From contig JAFWRO010000035.1 in the NCBI GenBank assembly GCA_017519885.1, positions 1 through 64,000 of the forward strand: a stretch of 64,000 nt of DNA, given 5' to 3'. The translations under genes and the position numbers were made by a program. Under the pieces are notes generated by a model, which made no database searches, was not told the origin of the DNA, and saw only the letters and a program-made list of their open reading frames with translations. The stretch is from Liminaster sp017519885 (GTDB lineage: Bacteria; Bacteroidota; Bacteroidia; Bacteroidales; UBA3663). Positions within the stretch are counted from its first letter, which is position 1; every line of letters starts with the position of its first letter. Below are positions 7,500-15,748 of the stretch, in pieces.

Positions 7500-7736
7500 G
7501 GTGAAAATGCAGACAACCTCGGCCCCAATGGCCTGGTTGTTTCTGCGAGAAAATGTGCAGGTCCAATACCTGCAGAAAATTGCACTTCGTGCAGAAAATA
7601 AACGAGTCCAAAGCCTGGTCACTACATCGACCCTAATTATTTTTTGCGTTAGCAATTTTCTGCTGCCATTGAGGCAGCACATTTTCCGGCAGTAGAGACA
7701 GGGCATTGAGCCCGCAGTCTCCTGCCATTTTCACCT
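7500..7736. repeat. GAAAAT-jointed hairpin array B (two inverted halves)
   Basis: The forward half (7500-7600) repeats array A: the GGTGAAAATGCAG lead, a nested hairpin with GGCC-CCAAT-GGCC tip, then GAGAAAAT, GCAGGT-CCAAT-ACCTGC, AGAAAAT, GCAC-TTC-GTGC and AGAAAAT. The reverse half (7645-7736), read on the minus strand, has the same frame: GGTGAAAATGGCAG, a hairpin with other stems (GAGAC/GTCTC, GGGC-TCAAT-GCCC), CTGCCGGAAAATGTGC, TGCC-TCAAT-GGCA, GCAGAAAATTGC. Stems differ but still pair, while loops and joints stay constant. It sits between a -7 box (7461) and the copper genes. Confidence 0.8.
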
Positions 7737-7788
7737 CTTGTCTATCTTTTATATAGCAGCACGTTATCACTAATCAGCAAGGGCATCA

Positions 7789-7819
7789 TTGTTAATTGTT
7801 AATTATTAATTGTTAATTG
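7789..7819. repeat. AT-rich dispersed repeat
   Basis: Same TTAATTGTTAATTATTAA family as 2826-2857, ending 8 bp before the ATG of the copper chaperone gene. Confidence 0.7.
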
Positions 7820-7826
7820 AAATATT

Positions 7827-8039
7827 ATGACAAAGCAAGTATTTACAGTAGAAGGAATGAAGTGCACGAAATGTGAAGCAAAGGTGGAAGATGCGCTCAA
7901 GGCGCTTGATGGCGTGGAGGCTGCCAAGGCTGACCACGAGGCGTGCAATGTGGCTGTCGAATTTGACGAAGCCAAGGTCAGCCCCGAACAGATGAAGGAT
8001 GCCGTGGATGATCTCGGAAGGTTCGAGATGATCTTTTAA
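7827..8039 (+). CDS. Copper chaperone with HMA domain
   Basis: A 70-residue single heavy-metal-associated domain with the metal-binding MKCTKC motif (Cys13, Cys16), the usual beta-alpha-beta-beta-alpha-beta length. It would bind Cu(I) in the cytoplasm and hand it to the ATPase encoded 1 bp downstream. The tail ends DDLGRFEMIF. The same HMA fold begins the ATPase, and the two genes form an operon preceded by hairpin array B. Confidence 0.88.
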   Translation: MTKQVFTVEGMKCTKCEAKVEDALKALDGVEAAKADHEACNVAVEFDEAKVSPEQMKDAVDDLGRFEMIF

Positions 8040-8040
8040 T

Positions 8041-9999
8041 ATGAAGAAGACGATTCCAGTCATCGGACTGGCATGTTCGGCCTGTTCGGCACGCGTCGAG
8101 CAGCATCTCTCGGGTCTGAAAGGCATCGAGAGCTGCTCCGTGTCATTGGCCGGACGCACGGCGCTGGTGGAGTTCGACCCCGAAGTGATCACACTCGAAG
8201 AGATGAAACGCGAGGTGAACGACATCGGCTACGACCTCGTCATCGAGGAGGACCGCAACGTGGCAGAGATTGAACGACGCGAGCGCAAGGCACTGCTTCG
8301 CAAGGCGCTTTTGGCTTGGGTGCTGACCGTGCTGGTGATGTGCTTCTCGATGCGATGGATTGACACAGGATCCCTCCTTTCGAACAATATCGTTGCGCTC
8401 GTGCTGGCACTGCTTTGCATGGTGATCTGCGGAAGGACCTTCTACCGCAATGCATGGAAACAGATTCGCCATGGAGCTGCGGGTATGGACACACTCGTAG
8501 CGTTCTCGACGGGCATCGCCTTCCTTTTCAGCGCGTTCAACACATTTTTCGGCGAAGCAGTTTGGAGCAGCCGGGGCATCGAATGGCATACCTACTTCGA
8601 TGCTTCGGTGATGATTCTCACCTTTGTGCTCACCGGAAGACTGCTCGAAGAGAAGGCGAAAGACGGCACGGCAAGCTCCATCCGCCAGCTGATGGGCATG
8701 GCACCCAAGACCGCACATATCGTTGAGAAGAAGGCCAAGCGTGACGCAGCCGGCAACATCACCGAACCTGCCATCGTGCGCGAAGTGCCCATTTCGACCA
8801 TCGAGAAGGGCGATCTGCTCGAAGTGCGACCTGGCGAGAAGGTGCCCGTGGATGGAGATGTAGTCGAAGCCGAGAGTTTCATGACCGCCGATGCCGCCTA
8901 CGTGGACGAAAGCATGATTACAGGCGAACCCACTCCTGCCGAGAAACGAAAAGGCTCGAAGGTTCTGGCCGGTACCATTCCCAGCCAGGGGAAGTTCACG
9001 ATGCGTGCCCGACAGATTGGTGAGGAGACGGCTTTGGCGCATATCATCCGCATGGTGCAGGAGGCACAAGGGTCGAAAGCTCCCGTGCAGCGTATCGTCG
9101 ATAGGGCAGCACTCATCTTTGTGCCTGTGGTGACGAGCATCGCACTAATAACTTTCGTTGTGTGGTATGTGGTGGGCGGCAATGCCCATTTGCCACAAGC
9201 CATACTATCGGCCGTTTCGGTACTCGTCATCGCCTGTCCCTGCGCCATGGGACTGGCCACACCGACTGCGCTGATGGTGGGTATAGGCAAGGCCGCAGAG
9301 AAACAGATTCTCGTGAAGGACGCAGCCGCCCTCGAGAACCTGCGCAAGGTGAATGTGCTCGTCACCGACAAGACGGGCACGCTGACCATTCCCAACCAAG
9401 AAGTGGATTTCACCAAGGCCGACAATCTCGACCTCGAAGTGCGTGAGACATTGAAGCCCCATGCACGCGAGGCAATGGAGGAATTGCAGCAAAATGGTGT
9501 GGAAGTCCATATGATGAGCGGCGACAAGGACGAGGCTGCCCGCTATTGGGCCGAAAAGGCAGGCATACGTCATTATCAGAGCAAGGTGCTGCCGCAGGAC
9601 AAGGAGAATCTCGTCCGTAGCCTGCAAAGCGAAGGCAAACGAGTGGCCATGGTAGGCGACGGCATCAACGACACGCAGGCCCTGGCCCTTGCCGATGTGA
9701 GCATCGCCATCGGACGGGGCACCGACGTGGCGATGGACGTAGCGCAAGTGACGCTGATGGGCGACGACCTTCGTGCCATCCCCGAAGCCATCCGACTGAG
9801 CCGACGCACGGTGTCGATGATCCGACAGAACCTCTTCTGGGCCTTTATCTACAACATCGTCTGCATTCCTCTGGCCGCAGGTCTCCCCTACGCCTTCGGC
9901 ATCCCCTTCCAGATCACCCCTACTCTTGCAAGTGCCTTGATGGCAGCTTCGAGCGTCAGCGTCGTGCTGAATAGTTTGAGGCTGAAGATGATGAAGTAA
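8041..9999 (+). CDS. copA: Copper-translocating P1B-type ATPase with a minimal nucleotide-binding domain
   Basis: Inner-membrane Cu(I) exporter. It shows one HMA domain (Cys12, Cys15 in CSAC), membrane helices, an actuator domain with MITGEPTP, the CPC metal site at 399-401, the phosphorylation site DKTGTLT (Asp443), MMSGDK and the hinge GDGIND (539-544). Only about 96 residues separate Asp443 from the hinge; typical CopA has nearly twice that. The missing part is the nucleotide-binding domain with its HP motif. After DKTGTLTIPNQEVDF the chain goes directly to the ETLKPHAREAMEELQ helix. The frame is intact and the rest well conserved, so this may be a lineage-specific compact form rather than a damaged gene. 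Confidence 0.9.
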   Translation: MKKTIPVIGLACSACSARVEQHLSGLKGIESCSVSLAGRTALVEFDPEVITLEEMKREVNDIGYDLVIEEDRNVAEIERRERKALLRKALLAWVLTVLVMCFSMRWIDTGSLLSNNIVALVLALLCMVICGRTFYRNAWKQIRHGAAGMDTLVAFSTGIAFLFSAFNTFFGEAVWSSRGIEWHTYFDASVMILTFVLTGRLLEEKAKDGTASSIRQLMGMAPKTAHIVEKKAKRDAAGNITEPAIVREVPISTIEKGDLLEVRPGEKVPVDGDVVEAESFMTADAAYVDESMITGEPTPAEKRKGSKVLAGTIPSQGKFTMRARQIGEETALAHIIRMVQEAQGSKAPVQRIVDRAALIFVPVVTSIALITFVVWYVVGGNAHLPQAILSAVSVLVIACPCAMGLATPTALMVGIGKAAEKQILVKDAAALENLRKVNVLVTDKTGTLTIPNQEVDFTKADNLDLEVRETLKPHAREAMEELQQNGVEVHMMSGDKDEAARYWAEKAGIRHYQSKVLPQDKENLVRSLQSEGKRVAMVGDGINDTQALALADVSIAIGRGTDVAMDVAQVTLMGDDLRAIPEAIRLSRRTVSMIRQNLFWAFIYNIVCIPLAAGLPYAFGIPFQITPTLASALMAASSVSVVLNSLRLKMMK

Positions 10000-10013
10000 G
10001 ACTTAAGGAAGTG

Positions 10014-12152
10014 CTATCGCAAAAGCGGGAGCCAGACGGACATTTCGCCCTTACCACGATTGCCCCAGGCATAATAAGGAATGAGGCGAATGGGAAGTTC
10101 ACGGCCTGCACGACCTATTTCGCGGTAGAGCTGGCCCTGCCATGAAGCCTCGTCGGCTAGCGCGGCAACGCCTTCGAGCGCCATCACAGGATGGCCATCA
10201 ATCTCGATCATTACGGGTTCCAACTGGATATCGGCGGGGATAAGCACATCGTCGATACGGATGCCTTGCGGCAGGTCGGCACTCTCGAGACAATAGACGA
10301 TGGGACCACGCTTGATGGCCACCTGATTGCGGACCTCCTCGACCAAAGGATTGGCCTCCATGAGGCGAACAGGCATCGTCATGTTCCATTCGACGACATC
10401 GCCCTTCTTCCAGACGCGTCTGACTTCGGCATAGGTGCTCGAACGATGCAATATTTGAAGAGGTGCACCATTGATGTCGATGGTAGCACGCTCGCACCAG
10501 TCGGGAAGACGGAAACGAAGGGTCCACGCCTTGCCACTGGCCTTCTTGGGGAGTTCATCGATGGTGACAGAGACACGGCCATCCCAGGGATATTGGGTGG
10601 TCTCGGTGAGACGTACTTCGCCAATGCCCGGAATATTTGCTGTGGTCTTGGCCTCGCCATAGAACTGCAACGTGAGCGAAGGAGCCTGCCCTGACGTGCT
10701 CACCGTGAAGGCATAGTTCTGTGCCTCGCTGACTGTGCGCAGGGTGTTGGGAGGACAGCAGAAGCAGGAGATATATTCCTTGCGTTCCTTGGGCCAGCGC
10801 AGGGTGTAGGGCAGGTCGGCTGAGATGCGGAGCGGATTGGTGTAGAAATAGCGACGACCATCGAGCGAAATGCCTGAGAGGATGGAGTTGAGCATACAAA
10901 GTTCGGCCACGTCGGCATACTTGGCCTCGCCCGTGATCTCCATCATACGCCAGTTGAAGAGCATATTGCCAATCTGTGCGCAGGTCTCGTTGTGAGCTGT
11001 GGAGTTGGGCAACTGGTAGGGACGACCGAACGACTGGTGCACCTTCTGGATGGAATCGGGCGTGTAGTTGGTGCCATCGGGCGAAGTGCCGTCGTAGAGA
11101 GCACCGCAACCACCGGTGATGTACATCTTGCGATAAGTGAGGTCCTGCCAGATGCTGGTGAGGTTACGCATATACTGCTCATTGCCCGTCTCGGCGATGA
11201 TGTCGGCCACGCCGGCATAGAGATAGGTGGAACGTACGGCATGTCCCATGGCCTCGTACTGCTGGTCGAAAGGCTCACGATCCTGATTGTCGTCGGTGCC
11301 GTTCTTTACAAGGCTGCGAATCTGGATAAGCTGCTGGGCAAGATCGAGATAACGCGGATTTCCCGTCTCACGCCACATCTCAACCACACCCATGTAGTGA
11401 CTGGGGCAGATGGCACAGCGGGCGAGTTCGGCAGAAGCCGTCTCGTAGAAGTTGACGAGGAAGTCGGTGGCCTTGACAGCGCAATTGAAGAGCGTGGTCT
11501 TTCCCGTGGCACGCTTGTGGACGATGGCAGCCATCATGAGGTGGCCCAGGTTGTAGGTCTCGAAGTTGAGACGATTGGCAAAGGCCCCCTTCTCGTCCTC
11601 CTTTCCTACGGCGGTGCCGATGATGGTCTGCTGTTTCTTCACCGCGTGACTATCGACGCCACGATTCATTTCGTCGATGATGACGGGCGTATGGATGTAG
11701 CCATCCTCGCGCTGTGCTCGGGCTACACGGTCGATGAAGTGGTCCATCAGGCGGTCAAGTTCCGGATCGCGGGTGACGGCATAGACGGCAGCCACGCCTT
11801 CGAGCCACTTGTACATATCGCCATCGTGGAAAGGAGGTCCCCAGTGCTCATGATCGTCGGCAGGGACATCGTCGCCGGCAGCAATCTCGAAATTGCGGAA
11901 GCCATGCGAGACGGCAGGGTTGTTCCAGGTCTGCCACATCGAAAGCAGCGACGTGCTGCTGTACACGCCGAAGCGGTCGCCCCAGAAGCCACCGGTCCAC
12001 TGTGTGGCTCCAATCGGGAGGTTCGACATAACGGCATGCGTGCTGCGGCTTGTGTCAGTAAGCGGTTGGCCGCTGACTGTCGGCTGCTGGCAGAAGAATG
12101 CCACAAAAAAGAGGGCAAGGAAGGTGAAGAGGGTGTGCTTAACGTGTGTCAT
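10014..12152 (-). CDS. GH127-family (DUF1680) beta-L-arabinofuranosidase-like enzyme
   Basis: An exported enzyme (signal peptide after MTHVKHTLFTFLALFFVAFFC) of about 712 residues. It carries the zinc-site signatures of GH127/GH146: an ETC motif near 389-391 and a CCPPNTLRT motif near 465, equivalent to the Glu/Cys/Cys/Cys cluster in which one Cys is the nucleophile. It should release beta-L-arabinofuranose from plant arabinans or glycoproteins. I prefer the ATG at 12152 over an in-frame ATG at 12206, which lies within the promoter spacing. It converges on the copper ATPase gene and is not in a SusCD cluster. Confidence 0.85.
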   Translation of the reverse strand: MTHVKHTLFTFLALFFVAFFCQQPTVSGQPLTDTSRSTHAVMSNLPIGATQWTGGFWGDRFGVYSSTSLLSMWQTWNNPAVSHGFRNFEIAAGDDVPADDHEHWGPPFHDGDMYKWLEGVAAVYAVTRDPELDRLMDHFIDRVARAQREDGYIHTPVIIDEMNRGVDSHAVKKQQTIIGTAVGKEDEKGAFANRLNFETYNLGHLMMAAIVHKRATGKTTLFNCAVKATDFLVNFYETASAELARCAICPSHYMGVVEMWRETGNPRYLDLAQQLIQIRSLVKNGTDDNQDREPFDQQYEAMGHAVRSTYLYAGVADIIAETGNEQYMRNLTSIWQDLTYRKMYITGGCGALYDGTSPDGTNYTPDSIQKVHQSFGRPYQLPNSTAHNETCAQIGNMLFNWRMMEITGEAKYADVAELCMLNSILSGISLDGRRYFYTNPLRISADLPYTLRWPKERKEYISCFCCPPNTLRTVSEAQNYAFTVSTSGQAPSLTLQFYGEAKTTANIPGIGEVRLTETTQYPWDGRVSVTIDELPKKASGKAWTLRFRLPDWCERATIDINGAPLQILHRSSTYAEVRRVWKKGDVVEWNMTMPVRLMEANPLVEEVRNQVAIKRGPIVYCLESADLPQGIRIDDVLIPADIQLEPVMIEIDGHPVMALEGVAALADEASWQGQLYREIGRAGRELPIRLIPYYAWGNRGKGEMSVWLPLLR

Positions 12153-12212
12153 TGTGTGGTGTATTTGTTCCCCAAAAAGGATTGGGGATGATTCTTGAAT
12201 TGCCATTTATGG

Positions 12213-12246
12213 TGCAAAGAAAAGCATTTTTCCCGTCTTTTCCAAA
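12213..12246 (-). promoter_or_regulatory. Promoter of the GH127 gene
   Basis: Minus-strand TTTG (12246-12243), 20 bp, TTTCTTTG (12222-12215) then CA. The -7 box deviates at the first bases. It is divergent to the promoter at 12273-12304. Confidence 0.55.
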
Positions 12247-12272
12247 CTTTTCAGCAGAAAATACCTCATTTT

Positions 12273-12304
12273 TTTGCTCATTGTGGAAAAAAGGCGTATC
12301 TTCG
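12273..12304 (+). promoter_or_regulatory. Promoter of the EEP-DUF4271-hemD-rnpA-yidD operon
   Basis: TTTG at 12273-12276, 20-bp spacer, TATCTTCG at 12297-12304 (one mismatch to TAnnTTTG). The TTG start at 12325 is about 14 nt after the expected transcription start. Confidence 0.55.
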
Positions 12305-12324
12305 CGCCGAATTAAGGAAATATT

Positions 12325-13536
12325 TTGGCGAAAACTAACAACAAGAAACAAGGCAAAAAGCCGAAGAAGGGCGGTAGCCTTCTGGGCAGCATTTTCAAAT
12401 GGGCATTCAGGTCCGTTATGGCAATGCTGACGTTTGCCTTGTGCCTTATCCTCATTGCTTCGGCTTTCAGCGACTATATCAATCCCACCATCTGGGTGCT
12501 GCCATCGTTCCTTGGCATCGCCTTTGGCGTCATACTTGTCCTTGCCCTGGTGTGGTTCCTTGTGCTGCTGCTCTTCCGCCGCTGGCACAGTCTGCTGGTT
12601 CTTCTGGCCACGTTTGCCATCGTCTCCATACCTGCCTGGCGCTACTGTCCGCTGCACTTCAAGGGCGGTCAAGAGCCTCTGACGCAGACCGATGAGGGCG
12701 AAGAGATCAAAGTGGACACCCTGCGCGTCTTCTCGTTCAATACGAACATCATGGGGCAGACACACCTTTCGCGCATCAAGGAGCACATTCCCGTGATTGA
12801 CATTGTCAGGAAGTCGGGAGCCGACATCGTCTGTCTGCAAGAGTATGGCTTCACGCTGAAACCCGGTGGACATACCGAACAGGAACTGCGCGGCGAACTG
12901 AAGGACCTCTACCCCTACTACGACTTCATGCCCAACGACCAGCGCAAGGCGCTCGGAATAGCCGTCTTCTCGAAGCACCCGATACGCAAGGCCATACGCA
13001 TCGACAAGCGGAAGAAAGGCTACTTCTCGGCCATGTATTACCAACTAGATGTCAGAGGGCGGACGATGGGACTGGTCAACATGCATCTGCGCAGCAACAT
13101 GATCGACCCGAAGGACCGCATCCTCTACGACGAAATGATCGAGAAATTCGAACCCGACTCGCTCGACCGTATCCGTACCGGCATGATGCGAGCACTGGCA
13201 CAAGCCTACCGCCTGCGTTCGACTGAATCGGCGATGCTCAGGCAGGTGCTGCTCGACCAGCATCCCGATGACATGCCCCTGCTCATCTGTGGTGACATGA
13301 ACGACACGCCCATCAGCTACTGCTATCAATCGCTGCGCCAAGTGGGCCTCTACGACACTTGGCAGGAGACGGGCGTCGGCCCAGGCATCACCTATAGGGC
13401 ACACCACTTCTGGTTCCGCATCGACCACCTGTTGCACAGCAAGCACTTCCGCGCACTCCATTCAAGGGTACGCAAGGACGTGAAACTCTCCGATCACTAT
13501 CCTGTGGAAGCCACTTTCCAGATACTGCCCCAATGA
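12325..13536 (+). CDS. Membrane-anchored endonuclease/exonuclease/phosphatase family protein
   Basis: 403 residues. After a very basic start (KKQGKKPKKGG) there are three membrane helices (about 25-110), then a catalytic EEP domain facing the periplasm. Motifs visible are VFSFNTNIM, CLQEYG (catalytic Glu), GDMNDTP and the final SDHYPVEATF. Members are metal-dependent phosphodiesterases acting on nucleic acids, lipids or phosphate esters; the substrate here is unknown. The start is TTG at 12325, since no ATG precedes the basic segment. Its stop overlaps the next gene (ATGA). Confidence 0.82.
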   Translation: MAKTNNKKQGKKPKKGGSLLGSIFKWAFRSVMAMLTFALCLILIASAFSDYINPTIWVLPSFLGIAFGVILVLALVWFLVLLLFRRWHSLLVLLATFAIVSIPAWRYCPLHFKGGQEPLTQTDEGEEIKVDTLRVFSFNTNIMGQTHLSRIKEHIPVIDIVRKSGADIVCLQEYGFTLKPGGHTEQELRGELKDLYPYYDFMPNDQRKALGIAVFSKHPIRKAIRIDKRKKGYFSAMYYQLDVRGRTMGLVNMHLRSNMIDPKDRILYDEMIEKFEPDSLDRIRTGMMRALAQAYRLRSTESAMLRQVLLDQHPDDMPLLICGDMNDTPISYCYQSLRQVGLYDTWQETGVGPGITYRAHHFWFRIDHLLHSKHFRALHSRVRKDVKLSDHYPVEATFQILPQ

Positions 13537-14264
13537 TCTTCAATCCGTACGACATACATTTCGTGGAAGGGGCGGCATCGGCGGCCTCATCGCTGTCCTG
13601 GGCCCAGTTGCGGCTCGAGGACAATGCCGTGCTGGTAGTACTCATCCTGTTGTTCCTTTCCATCGACATTCTCGCCTGCCGCGACAAGAGCGTGATGCGA
13701 CACCAGCTGGCATGGATCACCGACACGCGCAATGCACGCACCTTCGAATCGGTAGTTGTCATCTACCCCTGGCTCAAGCCGCTGATGCTGCTGCAGATGT
13801 TCCTGTTCTTTGGTCTGACGCTCTTCTGCCTCACCGACCCTGCGCCTGCCGAACACCTTTTTGCCATCTCTTCACCGACATTGGCACAAATTGCCCTGTG
13901 CATGTCCTTGCTGCCGATATGGTATGTGCTGCAAGGCGTGCTGTTCAACTGGTTCTGCTACCTGCTTGGCATAAAGGAGAAGCGCACCATCATGAACCGC
14001 AGTTATCAGGCCGCATTCGTCGTGCTGGCTCCCCTGGCGATGCTCCTCTTCATAGGGCTGATTGCAGGATGGATACCATCACAAATAGCACTTGTTTTGC
14101 TTTTCGCGGTCTTCATTTTGTCACAATTTTCCTTTATTTTTAGTGGAATTAAGATTTTTTACGACGGTTTTAGCTCATTATTACTGATAATTCTATATCT
14201 TTGCACGCTCGAAATTGCACCCCTGTGGGTCATTTGGGTTAAATTTTCCTCACTGCAAGTATAA
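13533..14264 (+). CDS. DUF4271 membrane protein
   Basis: 243 residues with about six hydrophobic helices and the conserved segment RTIMNRSYQAAFVVLAPLA typical of DUF4271. In Bacteroidota this family is regularly encoded directly before hemD, as here, but its function is not known. It overlaps both neighbours (ATGA with the EEP gene, TAATG with hemD), so the three proteins are translationally coupled. Confidence 0.82.
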   Translation: MIFNPYDIHFVEGAASAASSLSWAQLRLEDNAVLVVLILLFLSIDILACRDKSVMRHQLAWITDTRNARTFESVVVIYPWLKPLMLLQMFLFFGLTLFCLTDPAPAEHLFAISSPTLAQIALCMSLLPIWYVLQGVLFNWFCYLLGIKEKRTIMNRSYQAAFVVLAPLAMLLFIGLIAGWIPSQIALVLLFAVFILSQFSFIFSGIKIFYDGFSSLLLIILYLCTLEIAPLWVIWVKFSSLQV

Positions 14265-15004
14265 TGGACATCAAGAATATTCTGGTTTCACAACCCTATC
14301 CTACCTCAGACAAGTCACCCTACTTCGACATTCAGCGCAAGTTCGGCGTAACGCTTACGTTCAAGCCGTTGATCCGCATCGAATCGCTCAGCCCGAAAGA
14401 GTTCCGGACACAGAAAATCAGTATCCCCAACTTCACGGCCATCGTCTTCACCTCGAAGACGGCGATTGACCATTTCTTCAAACTTGCCGAGGAACTTCGC
14501 GCCAAGCCCAACGAGGAGATGCAGTACTTCTGCCAGACCGAGGCAGTAGCCCTTTACCTGCAGAAGTTCATCGTCTTCCGCAAGCGCAAGGTGCATCACT
14601 CCAAGTCGGGCAAGATCGAAGACCTGGCACTGGTGATGAAGAAGCACAACACCGAGAAGTTCCTGATGCCCGTTGCAGAAGTTCACAAGGACGAGATTCC
14701 TGCCTTCACGAAGGCAAAACTTAAGGTTACTCCAGCAGTGATGTATCGCACGGTGAGCATGGAGATCACCTCGGAGGAGATTTCATCGTACAACATGCTG
14801 GTGTTCTTCACACCCTCGGGCATCCAGTCACTCTACGAGAACATGCCCGACTACCAGCAGGGCGATCAGCGCATCGGCCTCTTCGGCCCACTGACTGCCA
14901 AGGCTGCCGAGGAACACGGCCTCCGCATCGACGCCAAGGGTCCCACGCCCGAACTTCCATCGATGGCCAGCGTCTTGCAGAAGTACCTCAGCGACCAGGA
15001 TTAA
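14264..15004 (+). CDS. hemD: Uroporphyrinogen-III synthase
   Basis: 246 residues in the Bacteroidota form of HemD, which cyclises hydroxymethylbilane to uroporphyrinogen III in heme/corrin synthesis. It begins IKNILVSQPYPTSDKSPYFD, with further conserved parts FTAIVFTSKTAIDHFF and, in the second lobe, LVFFTPSGIQSLYE and IGLFGPLTAKAAEEHGLRI. The sequence is divergent from proteobacterial HemD, as usual for this enzyme, so the call relies on these motifs and on the DUF4271/RnpA/YidD context. Confidence 0.85.
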   Translation: MDIKNILVSQPYPTSDKSPYFDIQRKFGVTLTFKPLIRIESLSPKEFRTQKISIPNFTAIVFTSKTAIDHFFKLAEELRAKPNEEMQYFCQTEAVALYLQKFIVFRKRKVHHSKSGKIEDLALVMKKHNTEKFLMPVAEVHKDEIPAFTKAKLKVTPAVMYRTVSMEITSEEISSYNMLVFFTPSGIQSLYENMPDYQQGDQRIGLFGPLTAKAAEEHGLRIDAKGPTPELPSMASVLQKYLSDQD

Positions 15005-15086
15005 AGGCCACTCGGATCGTATTTTCAACCAGTTTCCTATGGCTTGGCCAGCCATTGCTTAATCCCATCTGAAGAGTCAGATTCCG

Positions 15087-15518
15087 ATGAAACAATTTAC
15101 ATTACCCAAGCGCGAAAGACTGTATCTGAGAGAATCCATTGACGAACTGTTCGCCAATGGACGTACTTTCGTGGTCTTTCCTTACAGGGTGGTGTATCTG
15201 ATCAAGAAGGCTGATGCCGAAAACCTGCCCGACCCTGAGAAGCAGGGACAATGCGCCATCATGACCGTGGCTCCCAAGAAGCGCTTCAAGCATGCCGTCG
15301 ATCGCAATCACGTGAAGCGTCTCACCCGCGAGGCTTATCGCACACAGAAACTGCCACTCCACGCCGCCCTGGAAAAGACCGGGCAAACGATTGAAGTGGC
15401 ATTCCTCTATGTTGACAACAAGTTCATCACCTTCGAGCAGACCTACAAACTGATGGGCAAAGCCATCGGCAAACTGCAGCACGCCATCCTCGAAGCTGCG
15501 AAAAACCAGCCATCATGA
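15087..15518 (+). CDS. rnpA: Ribonuclease P protein component
   Basis: 143 residues with the RNase P protein signature KKRFKHAVDRNHVKRLTREA (RNR-type motif) and an N-terminal substrate strand (LPKRERLYLRESIDELFANG). It assists the RNA subunit in trimming 5' ends of pre-tRNA. It lies 82 bp after hemD and overlaps yidD by ATGA, the usual rnpA-yidD pairing. rpmH, its common neighbour elsewhere, is absent here. Confidence 0.92.
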   Translation: MKQFTLPKRERLYLRESIDELFANGRTFVVFPYRVVYLIKKADAENLPDPEKQGQCAIMTVAPKKRFKHAVDRNHVKRLTREAYRTQKLPLHAALEKTGQTIEVAFLYVDNKFITFEQTYKLMGKAIGKLQHAILEAAKNQPS

Positions 15519-15724
15519 AATTCATTCTCATCTCACTCATTCGCTTCTATCAGCGATTCATCTCTCCGCTCACACCGCCTGCATGCCGGTTCACCCCGAC
15601 CTGCTCGCAATATACGCTCGAAGCCATCCAGAAATACGGTGCCCTGAAAGGCACATGGCTCGGCATCAAGCGCATCTGCCGCTGCCATCCCTGGGGCGGC
15701 TCGGGCTACGACCCTGTACCATAA
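15515..15724 (+). CDS. yidD: Membrane protein insertion efficiency factor YidD
   Basis: 69 residues with the three-Cys signature RFTPTCSQYTLEAI and the conserved end RCHPWGGSGYDPVP. YidD is a small amphipathic protein at the inner membrane that assists YidC-dependent insertion. It overlaps rnpA and is the last gene of the operon. Confidence 0.93.
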   Translation: MKFILISLIRFYQRFISPLTPPACRFTPTCSQYTLEAIQKYGALKGTWLGIKRICRCHPWGGSGYDPVP

Positions 15725-15748
15725 AGGCTGCGGCCCGATGCCCTGAGA

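Noticed and set aside
7645..7736. Integron attC-like site in the reverse half of array B
   Set aside because: Only a single GTTAGC resembles an attC core; there is no paired R box and no integrase gene in the window.
8041..9999. Copper ATPase as a frameshifted pseudogene
   Set aside because: The frame is continuous, both sides of the missing domain are well conserved and the chaperone gene is intact, so a compact functional form is more likely.
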